44,951 nt of DNA. Source: Pirellulales bacterium (GTDB taxonomy: Bacteria; Planctomycetota; Planctomycetia; Pirellulales; JACPPG01). The DNA lies in contig DASZWQ010000052.1 in the NCBI GenBank assembly GCA_035546535.1, positions 1 to 44,951 on the forward strand, written 5' to 3'. The translations under genes and the position numbers were made by a program. The notes beneath the pieces were generated by a model that made no database searches, was not told the origin of the DNA, and saw only the letters and a program-made list of their open reading frames with translations. This document shows positions 25,015 through 32,579 of the stretch, piece after piece (position 1 is the first letter of the stretch; the number at the start of each line of letters is the position of its first letter).

Positions 25015-25390
25015 TTTGCGTCAGGTGCCTGGTGCCAGGGGGGTCGGTGAGCCGCGCCACGATCGACACGCGGCGCATCCTTTCATGATAATTGCCCAAG
25101 CGCAAACGTGGGGAGCAAAACAGCCACCGCAAGGCCTCAGGCGCCGATGGTCGTACGGGGTCGGACACCACCGGTGGCGGGTTGTGCCTCGGGCCCGACA
25201 ATTCTAGGATGACACGGCCCGCTAGAGTCTTGCGCTATCGGGGCCAGCAGGACTCGCGTCCCCGCCCAAGACCTGCCAAGGCGGGTTGCCGCCGGTCCGT
25301 CGGCAGGTGCCCAGTCAGCCAGGTTTTGCCACCTGCGTGGGGGGCACCGCATCCGCCCCGCCCACCGCCTATCTCCATCCCGGCGCCGCC
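25015..25390. other. Divergent intergenic region
   Basis: 376 bp between the PQQ-like gene (minus) and the 1289-residue protein gene (plus). It holds the promoter-like site at 25182-25210 and a CCACCGGTGG palindrome near 25168. No gene is seen. Confidence 0.5.
25182..25210 (+). promoter_or_regulatory. Candidate promoter of the 1289-residue protein gene
   Basis: TTGTGC (25182-25187), a 17-nt spacer and TAGGAT (25205-25210), with ATTC just before the -10. It matches the ftsH-upstream site (36260-36288) in spacing and in the ATTCTAGGAT string. The leader to the ATG would be about 175 nt. Confidence 0.5.
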
Positions 25391-28300
25391 ATGAACCATG
25401 CCGCCCTACGAAAGGTGTTGGGATATCTCAACCTGTCGTCGGGCACCTTTGACGCTCAATTCTACGCCAGCGTTAACGACGCGTTTGCCGCCGCCGCGGC
25501 CGACAGCAGGGCCGGGCAGCCGGCCTGGCGCACGCTACGCGAGCAGCTTGATGCCGAACTGACGGCGGTGGCGGGGCAGATCGCCGGATTTGAATCGACC
25601 GACCAGGCGGCGGCCCTGGTACGGTTGGTCTTCGATTCGATCCTGCCCGAGTACAAGAAGTTCCACAAGGATTTGTTGGCCCATCAGAACGAAGAAGCGC
25701 TGTACCAGCCCTTTTTCATCGCCAAGGCGTGCGCGCTGGCACTGGCGCAGGAGGGCCCCTGGACCGAGACGCCGCGCATCGTCCGCGGTGCCGTTGCGCG
25801 GTTGAACGATTTCATCGGCCATCGCCCTGTGGTGGTGTTGCGGACGGCGCAGAAGATCGAACCTTATCGGCATGAGTGGGTTTGCCCGATCCCGCTCTTT
25901 GTTGCCGGGGCTGGCGTCGCGGCCGGACGCTATCACGATATGATCGCGGCAACGCTCGATGTGCTCCGCGCCACGGATCGCGAGGTTCTCGACAGAGCCA
26001 GCTTCGATCCCCATCACCTGCAGGAACTGGCGCTCGATCCGCGCGCTTACGATTTCGATCATCCCGCCAACAAGCGGCCCAATTACCATTTCGGTCAGTG
26101 GGACCCGCACACGATCGACAACTCGGGACGCTACACGCGCTTCGTTTTACAGGCCGTGACCCTGGATGCATTGCTGGAACGTGTGGAAGAGGCGTCGGGT
26201 GACGAGGCTGCATTTCGTCTGCAGGAAGCGGCCGTGGTACTGGCCGGCACGATGCTGATGGCCGCCGGCGTCAGCGGCAGCGGGCCCGAGAGTCACGATT
26301 CCGACACGACCCTGGCGAACTTGTTGCCCCGGATCGCGGCGTATCGCGACGACTTCTATCGCCGCCGCCTGGCCGAAACGGACGGCCCCGCGGGGGACCG
26401 CTTGCGTAGCGAGGCGGCGACGCTACGGCAACCGTTCGCCGGCGCGCGGCACGACTTGAATTCCCGCCTCGCGCGGCTGCGCGGCGTGCAACTGCAGCAT
26501 GTGCGCCTGGCACGCCTGTTCGCCACGATGGGCAACCTGGAAGCGACGACACGCCAGGCGCAGATCGTGCCGGTCGCCTCGGCGCGCATGTTGTCGAAAA
26601 TCAGCGGCCAGATCACGATCGGCCACCTGGCGCTCGAGCGCGGCGACGTCGCTGAAGCTGCCCGCTTGCTGGCCGAGGTCGACGACCTGCTACGGCGGGC
26701 CATCGATTGCGGCGCGGTAGTCGATCCCTGGAACATCTTGGGCTTTCAGGGGCAATTCAGCCTGTTTCCGGCCATGGAAAACAGCGTGCGCGATCACCGG
26801 GTCGACGTGCTGGTACACCTGGTGACGCGCATCTTCAGCCTCGTCGTGCGCACCGCCGCCGATGCCGCGGCAGCGGGTCAGGACGTGCTCCTGGAACAGG
26901 TCCTCGCGCAGCTCAACGCCTTTGCCACCTGGTGGGACCGCTTCGGCACGCTGGAGGTTTCGGGCGTCGACTCGGTGTCGGGGCGCGAATCGGTCGATGC
27001 CGCCACGGCCATCGCCCGCGCGCTGGGCGCATGGCGCCAGGCCGGCGCCACCGGGGGCGATATCGCGTTCTGGCGCAAACACGTCGCCGAGTTCCAATCA
27101 CCCCGTGCTTATGCCCTGGTAATCCGTACGTTGCTCGACAAGCGCGATTTTCTCGCGGCAACGGGATTGCTTGTGCAATGGCTATCCGAATCGGAAGGAA
27201 TGCCGCTGGAAGAGGGGGAGTATTCCCTGCGTCAGTTGACGCTGCGCGGCCTGAAGCTGTTGCTGCCGACCGATGCAAGCGTGCCAGAGCCGTCCTGGCC
27301 GCTGGTGGGCCGGCTCTTCGATTATGTGGAGGCGAACGCCGGCGATTATTGGGACGTTCCGCAACTGGCCTTCGTCGTCAACAAAAACGGCGGTCATGGC
27401 GACAACGACGATGACGATGCGAACCTGTTTCAGGCGGCGTACGAGGACGTCACGTACCTCGATACAACCGACGACGGCACCGATAGCTCGCTCTTTGGCG
27501 GCAGCGAACCGGCCAGCGATTACGAACTCGATCTGGAAGCCGCGCGATTGCGGTCGCGGCTCGGCTTTTTGCGCACGCTGGCCCAGTTGCGTACGATGTG
27601 CGCTGTCGCCAGCGCTACGACGACCACCAATCCGCTGGCGGAGAACCTGGCCGCACAGTACGAACACGCGGCGCGTTGCGAAGAGGGGCTCGCGCAACTG
27701 CTCACGGCGCTCCACCAATATCGCATCGCCGAGCCCGCTGGTACGCACACGTCCCTGGTGGAATACGATCGCCGCCGCCGCGTGAAGGAGTCGCTGCTGG
27801 CCGAAGTCGCCGCGACGGCCGTCGAGGCGGCGGCCGCGGCGCGGTGGATTCGAGCCGCCGCATCCACCGACGGCGAGGGAGCCGCCGCGAATGCAACACC
27901 GTTGCCGCGCTTCGAGACCTTGGCGACGCCGCTCTTGCGCGCTTTGCTCGAAGGGAACGCCGACGCGGCCCGCGCTTCGTTTCCGGCTTTGCGCGCCGAG
28001 TTCGAGCAGCAGCCGATTCTGTACGTGCCCCTGTCGCGCGGCGGCGACCCGGAGCAATTCGTGCGCACGCAATCGCTCAGGCAGTTGCTGGTGGACCTGC
28101 TCACGATTCTGCCGCGCGCGGGACTGCTGGCCGAGACCTGCCAACTGATCACGGTCGCGATCGCCATGGAGCGCCATCGCCCCAAGGGGGACCGGGCCAT
28201 CACGGAATTTGACCGGCTCTTCGAGACCGGATATCGGGCCCTGGTCACGGCAGTCGTCGAGGCGGCTACGAGCAACGAGCAGCCGGCGGCGGATGCCGAG

Positions 28301-29260
28301 TTGGTCGAAACCTTGCAATCGCTCACCGAGCCGTTGTTGCGATTGTGGCTCGAACACAGCCGGTCCGTGCGGCTTTCAGCGCTAGAAAAACTGGCCGAGC
28401 CCGAGCGCTTCAAGTCGCTGGTCGAATTCGTCGAGCGCTACGGGCATGACCTGTTTACGCAGAAATTCCTCAACCCGGGGAGCCTGCGGGCCATTTTGGA
28501 TCAAGGCGCCGAGAATTATTTGCGGCTCCTCGAAGAAGAACCTGACACGGCCCAACCGCTGAAATTGATCGAGGATCTATCGGCCGACGAGCCGCCCCTG
28601 ACTCGCGCCGCGGCCGCCGCGCAGTTGCAAACCATCGCCGAGGTCATCGTCGAGAATTACAACGAGTACAAAGATTACAACAGCACGACCACGCAATCCG
28701 ACCACGGCGAGCTGTTGTACACGTTGATCGATTGCCTGCGTTTGAAGGCCAGCTACGAACGCGTTTGCTGGAACATCCGGCCCATCGTGCAAGCGCACGA
28801 GGTCCTGATGCGGCACGGACAGATCGATACCGCGGAATTATGGCGCCGTGCCCTGGCAGAGCGCACCGGCGAGGCGGCGGACGCCCTGCAGAAGCAGTTC
28901 GAAGCGCTCGGGCAGCGCTACCAGATGCGGCTGCCGAGCATCGCGGCCCGGCTGGCCGAACGGTTCGTGCGTCCGCTCGTGGTCGACGGGCTGCGGGCGC
29001 TCGTGGCGCCGGCCATCGAGGAGATCCGCGCAGGCGACCCCGGTGAAGCCTTCTTGCGCCTGGAAAGCGAAATCCGCGAACTGGCCGAGCAGCCCGCGGG
29101 CTCGGGCGTGGACGTTCCCGCGTGGCTGGCGGCGCTGGAAGAGGAAGCGGCGCGAGCCCAGGCCGAGAGCAGCGATCACGACGCCGCCGCCGATTTGCAG
29201 GCGCGCGTGCGCCCCGTGCGGCTGACGCTTGCCGACGTGCAGCGACAATTGGGTGAATGA
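25391..29260 (+). CDS. Large helical protein of unknown function (1289 residues)
   Basis: I do not recognise this protein. It is long, mostly alpha-helical and rich in Ala, Leu, Arg and Glu, without a signal peptide or clear membrane helix, so probably cytoplasmic. The N-terminal part (about 1-230) has an ordered block with HKDLLAHQNEEALYQPFF and AFDH-like HPANKRPNYHFGQWDPHTID. An acidic loop (GGHGDNDDDDANLF, about 670-685) separates it from a long helical second half. The C-terminus (about 1180-1289) is charged and may form coiled coil. The repeated LxxLL/ALxxA character resembles tetratricopeptide or HEAT-like solenoids, but no repeat register could be fixed. The start at 25391 follows a candidate promoter. 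No neighbour explains it. Confidence 0.85.
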   Translation: MNHAALRKVLGYLNLSSGTFDAQFYASVNDAFAAAAADSRAGQPAWRTLREQLDAELTAVAGQIAGFESTDQAAALVRLVFDSILPEYKKFHKDLLAHQNEEALYQPFFIAKACALALAQEGPWTETPRIVRGAVARLNDFIGHRPVVVLRTAQKIEPYRHEWVCPIPLFVAGAGVAAGRYHDMIAATLDVLRATDREVLDRASFDPHHLQELALDPRAYDFDHPANKRPNYHFGQWDPHTIDNSGRYTRFVLQAVTLDALLERVEEASGDEAAFRLQEAAVVLAGTMLMAAGVSGSGPESHDSDTTLANLLPRIAAYRDDFYRRRLAETDGPAGDRLRSEAATLRQPFAGARHDLNSRLARLRGVQLQHVRLARLFATMGNLEATTRQAQIVPVASARMLSKISGQITIGHLALERGDVAEAARLLAEVDDLLRRAIDCGAVVDPWNILGFQGQFSLFPAMENSVRDHRVDVLVHLVTRIFSLVVRTAADAAAAGQDVLLEQVLAQLNAFATWWDRFGTLEVSGVDSVSGRESVDAATAIARALGAWRQAGATGGDIAFWRKHVAEFQSPRAYALVIRTLLDKRDFLAATGLLVQWLSESEGMPLEEGEYSLRQLTLRGLKLLLPTDASVPEPSWPLVGRLFDYVEANAGDYWDVPQLAFVVNKNGGHGDNDDDDANLFQAAYEDVTYLDTTDDGTDSSLFGGSEPASDYELDLEAARLRSRLGFLRTLAQLRTMCAVASATTTTNPLAENLAAQYEHAARCEEGLAQLLTALHQYRIAEPAGTHTSLVEYDRRRRVKESLLAEVAATAVEAAAAARWIRAAASTDGEGAAANATPLPRFETLATPLLRALLEGNADAARASFPALRAEFEQQPILYVPLSRGGDPEQFVRTQSLRQLLVDLLTILPRAGLLAETCQLITVAIAMERHRPKGDRAITEFDRLFETGYRALVTAVVEAATSNEQPAADAELVETLQSLTEPLLRLWLEHSRSVRLSALEKLAEPERFKSLVEFVERYGHDLFTQKFLNPGSLRAILDQGAENYLRLLEEEPDTAQPLKLIEDLSADEPPLTRAAAAAQLQTIAEVIVENYNEYKDYNSTTTQSDHGELLYTLIDCLRLKASYERVCWNIRPIVQAHEVLMRHGQIDTAELWRRALAERTGEAADALQKQFEALGQRYQMRLPSIAARLAERFVRPLVVDGLRALVAPAIEEIRAGDPGEAFLRLESEIRELAEQPAGSGVDVPAWLAALEEEAARAQAESSDHDAAADLQARVRPVRLTLADVQRQLGE

Positions 29261-29319
29261 AGCGGTGCCTGCGATGCCGCTTCTTGTTCAGTCGGCACGC
29301 CTTTGGAGTCGCCCGCTCA

Positions 29320-29335
29320 TTCGCCTGAGGGCGAA
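29320..29335. other. Hairpin between convergent genes
   Basis: TTCGCC-TGAG-GGCGAA is a perfect 6-bp stem with a 4-nt loop, in the 96-bp gap between the convergent 1289-residue and DUF2147 genes. It could act in both directions as a 3' end structure, but T-runs are missing. Confidence 0.4.
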
Positions 29336-29356
29336 AAGGCATGGCACGGCGCACTT

Positions 29357-29845
29357 TTATTTGCCGGCGTTTTTCTCGGCCTCGGCCTTTTCATCCTGCG
29401 CGGTCACCCGCGGAAAGATTTCCGTCCGCCCGAAGAGCGAGATGCCCACGTAGCCGCGGGCGTTCAATTGGCTGCTGTCGCCGTCCTCGAACCACAGCGT
29501 GCAGTTGTAGGTCTTGCCGCTGTCGCCGTCGTAGATCGTTCCGCCGGACCATTGCTTCTTGGCCGGGTCGTAGGTGAAGTCCTTGAGCATGTCGATGCCC
29601 ACGACCGGGCGTTTGCGCAGCGACTCGTCGGGATTGTATTTATCGAGCGCGCCTTCCTTGTCGTAGGCGACGATCTTGCCGTGGTAGATACCGTTCTCGC
29701 GGCGCACCTCCAGCTTGCCGTTCTTCTTCGGGAACCACCATTTGCCGAGCAGGGCATCGCCCGGCGCCTTGTCGGCAGCTTGTAAGTTCGACACGGCCAA
29801 GAGCGCGGCGGCAAAGGCAAAGGCGACCGAAATGCGGCGATTCAT
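29357..29845 (-). CDS. Exported DUF2147 protein
   Basis: A 162-residue protein. The start at 29845 opens a signal peptide (MNRRISVAFAFAAALLAVSN, cleaved near QAAD). The mature part has the DUF2147 pattern: LLGKWWFPKKNGKLEV, IYHGKIVAYDKEG, RPVVGIDMLKDFTYD, WSGGTIYDGDSGKTYNCTLW, LNARGYVGISLFGRTEIF. The family is small, periplasmic, lipocalin-like in predicted shape and of unknown function. Convergent with the large helical protein gene. Confidence 0.88.
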   Translation of the reverse strand: MNRRISVAFAFAAALLAVSNLQAADKAPGDALLGKWWFPKKNGKLEVRRENGIYHGKIVAYDKEGALDKYNPDESLRKRPVVGIDMLKDFTYDPAKKQWSGGTIYDGDSGKTYNCTLWFEDGDSSQLNARGYVGISLFGRTEIFPRVTAQDEKAEAEKNAGK

Positions 29846-29981
29846 GTCTGCACCCACGGATGGCGAGGTTTCGAGAAGCGATGCACCCAGGAGTTTATAG
29901 GGAATCCGGTTAAAGGCAAACTGCCGATCTTCGCTCAATCGCCCGCGATCGGTGTGGCCGCTTGCATCATCGCGCACTTGG

Positions 29982-30010
29982 TTGACATACATGGCCTGCC
30001 CAGGTATTCT
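29982..30010 (+). promoter_or_regulatory. Strong promoter of the PadR module
   Basis: TTGACA (29982-29987), a 17-nt spacer and TATTCT (30005-30010). This is the closest match to a sigma-70-type promoter in the window. The operator-like palindrome at 30012-30032 starts 1 nt after the -10, so binding there would block initiation. Confidence 0.65.
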
Positions 30011-30011
30011 C

Positions 30012-30032
30012 ATGCCTAGCGAGACAAGGCAT
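30012..30032. promoter_or_regulatory. Operator-like palindrome, probable PadR site
   Basis: ATGCCT and AGGCAT form a 6-bp inverted repeat with a 9-nt spacer, directly after the -10 and 20 nt before the PadR start. PadR proteins bind inverted repeats of this general shape near their own promoters, so autorepression is likely. Confidence 0.55.
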
Positions 30033-30051
30033 AGGCCAAGGAAACACCCGG

Positions 30052-30402
30052 ATGGTCACCAACCCCGATCTGTTGCGCGGCGCGCTCGAGCCGGTAATCC
30101 TGGAGTTGATCTCGGCGGGCGCAAGCTACGGCTACGAGATTGCCAAGGCAGTGCAGGAATCGAGCGGTGGCGAGCTGTTGGCGCAGGAAGGAACGCTTTA
30201 CCCGGCCCTGCATCGCCTGGAAAAGCGCGGCTACCTGCGCGCTACCTGGAAGGCGTCGCCCGAGGGGCGTCAGCGGAAGCACTACCGCGTGACGGGCGAG
30301 GGGCGGCGCTACCTCGAGAGTCTGCGTACCGAATGGGCCACGTTCAGCAAAACGGTCAACCGCATTCTAGGGATCGCGCATGTCGGAATTGTCACGGCAT
30401 GA
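30052..30402 (+). CDS. PadR-family transcriptional regulator
   Basis: A 116-residue DNA-binding repressor with a winged helix-turn-helix. Motifs: LLRGALEPVILELISAGASY at the N-terminus, YGYEIAKAVQESSGG, LLAQEGTLYPALHRLEKRGY (recognition helix and wing) and RKHYRVTGEGRRYLESL. The short C-terminus makes it a PadR-s2-like member that dimerises through its last helix. AAGGA lies 9 nt before the ATG. It overlaps the next gene by 23 nt, the arrangement usual for PadR genes that control permease-prefix-domain proteins. Probably autoregulated through the palindrome at 30012-30032. Confidence 0.92.
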   Translation: MVTNPDLLRGALEPVILELISAGASYGYEIAKAVQESSGGELLAQEGTLYPALHRLEKRGYLRATWKASPEGRQRKHYRVTGEGRRYLESLRTEWATFSKTVNRILGIAHVGIVTA

Positions 30403-31723
30403 CGATGACGAAGGGACCGGTGCAACAGGCGATTTCGCTGGCTCCCGGTCGCAAGACACATTCGACGCTCGCCTGGAGGCCGAGCTGGCCGATCACCTGG
30501 CGGCCGCCGCGGCGGAGTTGGTGCGCAAGGGAGAGCCGCCCGATCGAGCGGCGAGCGCGGCGCTCGCACGCTTCGGCGACGTGAGTCGCATCAAACGACA
30601 ATGCTGGTGGATCCACCATGGGGAGGATTTCATGTTTCGAACGGTTGGCATCGCGCTTCTGAGCACTCTCGTAATCGGCGTCGCACTCCTCGCGGCCGGC
30701 GGTTGGCAGGCACAGCGCAATCTGGCGGCGCGCACCGCGGAGCTTTCCGACCAGCTCGCCTCGCTGACCGCCACGCAAGAAGCAATGCTGGCTCAGCAGC
30801 GGCCGCCGGAAATCACCGGGCATTGCTATCTGGGTGACAAGTCGAAGCCGGCGGCGAACGTCCTGGTGAAAATCTATCGCTTTCCCGATGTCGCAGGAAA
30901 CTTAACAACGGGAGTGATCGTAGATGCCGTCGAGACTGATGCTGACGGACACTTCAAAACGGGCGCGCTTCAATATGGCGAGTACTCCGTGATCGCTCCG
31001 CTGCAGGTTCCGCAGGGCGAAAGCCAGGAGAGTCTCTACTACCGGGAAATTCAAAGCCGCCCCATGACTGTAGTGACGGGTTCAGGCGTGACGCATGTCA
31101 CCTTGGACGTGCTGGCCTCCGCCCGAGTCGAACTTGTCACACAACCATTCCCGAAAACGATCACATGCGCAAAGGGGCAACAGCTCGACGTGACCACATT
31201 GGACAATATCACATTCGGAAGTTCAGTCACTGATCGTCCGGTTCGTCTGTTCCGCGACGGACTGGAGACACACCTTACACCCATTCTTGATTGGCCCGCC
31301 CCACTGGGGCCAACGGGGTTAGGCGGCACCCACGTCGAGCCATATTCGGAAACGCGGTGGCTGCCGCCACGCGAGTACGAAGTCCACAAGTGGCTGAATT
31401 TGACGGGCCCGTCTCCCGATGTCATGGCGCGCGAGGTAACCGAAGGGATCGAGCAACCGGCACCCGTCCCCAACAAAAGCACCTTTTATGCCACGCTCTC
31501 CATGAATGTTCCGAAGGTTCGAACTGCGGCGGGCGGATCGACGAAAGTTACCTTCGCATTGCCGGACGGATTCGCCGATGCGTTCAAGGACGCGTTGCCA
31601 TTGGCAGCGCAGGGCTACGGGACAGCCAACGGCATAACGTATCCGGCTGGAAGCGTCGGCGCCGTCGCGCAAGCCATGAAGATCGACGTGAAGGTTGACC
31701 CGCCCACTCAAACTGCGCCTTGA
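30380..31723 (+). CDS. Membrane-anchored permease-prefix-domain protein with carboxypeptidase-regulatory-like domain
   Basis: 447 residues. The N-terminus (about 25-80) resembles the permease prefix domain found before FtsX-type ABC permeases under PadR control: EAELADHLAAAAAELVRKGE, then AASAALARFGDVSRIKRQCW. One membrane helix follows (about 87-107, GIALLSTLVIGVALLAAGGW), then a short coiled coil (about 112-140, ELSDQLASLTATQEAMLAQQ). No permease follows. Instead there is a carboxypeptidase-regulatory-like beta-sandwich (about 145-225, ITGHCYLGDKSKPAANVLVK, TDADGHFKTGALQYGEYSVI) and a long extracytoplasmic region with no motif I know. AGGGA lies 6 nt before the ATG. The second half is less GC-rich than its neighbours. 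Confidence 0.8.
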   Translation: MSELSRHDDDEGTGATGDFAGSRSQDTFDARLEAELADHLAAAAAELVRKGEPPDRAASAALARFGDVSRIKRQCWWIHHGEDFMFRTVGIALLSTLVIGVALLAAGGWQAQRNLAARTAELSDQLASLTATQEAMLAQQRPPEITGHCYLGDKSKPAANVLVKIYRFPDVAGNLTTGVIVDAVETDADGHFKTGALQYGEYSVIAPLQVPQGESQESLYYREIQSRPMTVVTGSGVTHVTLDVLASARVELVTQPFPKTITCAKGQQLDVTTLDNITFGSSVTDRPVRLFRDGLETHLTPILDWPAPLGPTGLGGTHVEPYSETRWLPPREYEVHKWLNLTGPSPDVMAREVTEGIEQPAPVPNKSTFYATLSMNVPKVRTAAGGSTKVTFALPDGFADAFKDALPLAAQGYGTANGITYPAGSVGAVAQAMKIDVKVDPPTQTAP

Positions 31724-31760
31724 GCGATCCCCCGGTTTTCGGAGCGTCGTTTCGCGCGAT

Positions 31761-32552
31761 TTACGCCGAACGCACCTGTCCAAGAAGTTCACTCAACGAG
31801 CTGATCGACTCGCTGGCTCGAGGTTCTTGATCAGTGTGCGTTCCCGCGGCGCTGCTCTCGGCCCGCTCCACCAGCACCGCCTGCCAGCCAGCGGCGCGGG
31901 CCGCGCGAAAATCGTTCTCCAGATCGTCTCCCACGAGCAGCATCTCTGCGGGCTCGAAGCCGAGTTCGTCAGCGATTGCGGCGAAGAACTCGGGCCGGGG
32001 TTTGCGCCAGCCGACACGCGACGAGACGAACACGTGCCGGCAGTCGCTCAAGGGCGTCAGGGCCCGGCAAATGCCATCCAATCGATCGTCGAAATTCGAA
32101 GCGATGCCAATCGTGACGCCTGCCGCCGCTAGCGCTTGCCAGGCGCCCGAGGCATCGTCGAACAATTGCCAGTGCTGCGGATTAGCAAAATGCTCCCACA
32201 GATCGTCGAAGATGGCACCGGCCTGCGGCGCAGCGCCGAAGACATCGGCCACGATCCCGCGCCACCGCTCACGTTCGCGCTCTTGACTGGTGCGCCCGGC
32301 GTGCAACCGGCGATCGATCTCGTCCTGTTGGGCCATCGCCGCGCGAAACAAACCGTGCATTTCGGCTTCGGCGATCTCGATGCCGTGGCGGCGTCCCACA
32401 CGCGCGTAAGCCGCGGCGACACTCGGCTCGGGCCGGATCAACGTGCCCACGGCGTCGAAGAGAACGGCACGCGGCAAATGATGAGTGCAAAATGATGAAT
32501 GATGAATCGAAGCCAAGGAATACTCCGCACGATCGTTTCCCTTGTTCATCAT
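31761..32552 (-). CDS. HAD-superfamily hydrolase, HDHD3/REG-2-like
   Basis: Up to 263 residues. Motif I is LFDAVGTL, where the second Asp of the usual DxD is Val, as in the REG-2/HDHD3 branch. Motif II is IGIASNFDDR, the Lys is in VGWRKPRPEFF and motif IV is MLLVGDDLENDFRAA. An alpha-helical cap lies between motifs I and II (about 45-130). The true start is uncertain. The first 30 residues read through an inverted repeat (32472-32579), and real initiation may be a TTG at 32516 (GGAG 7 nt upstream) or at 32477. The substrate is unknown. Without the second Asp it may be a weak phosphatase. Confidence 0.85.
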   Translation of the reverse strand: MMNKGNDRAEYSLASIHHSSFCTHHLPRAVLFDAVGTLIRPEPSVAAAYARVGRRHGIEIAEAEMHGLFRAAMAQQDEIDRRLHAGRTSQERERERWRGIVADVFGAAPQAGAIFDDLWEHFANPQHWQLFDDASGAWQALAAAGVTIGIASNFDDRLDGICRALTPLSDCRHVFVSSRVGWRKPRPEFFAAIADELGFEPAEMLLVGDDLENDFRAARAAGWQAVLVERAESSAAGTHTDQEPRASESISSLSELLGQVRSA

Positions 32553-32579
32553 TCTGCATTCATCATTCTGCGTTTGCCG
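32472..32579. repeat. Inverted repeat at the rseP / HAD junction
   Basis: The arms begin CGGCAAA (32472-32478) and end TTTGCCG (32573-32579). Inside them are repeated ATGATGAA/TTCATCATT words on the two arms (about 32479-32507 and 32544-32570), separated by about 36 bp. It ends exactly at the rseP stop codon and covers the 5' end of the HAD gene. Confidence 0.7.

Noticed and set aside
29261-29356. Intrinsic terminator between the convergent genes
   Set aside because: The hairpin at 29320-29335 has no T-run on either strand, so it is listed only as a hairpin.
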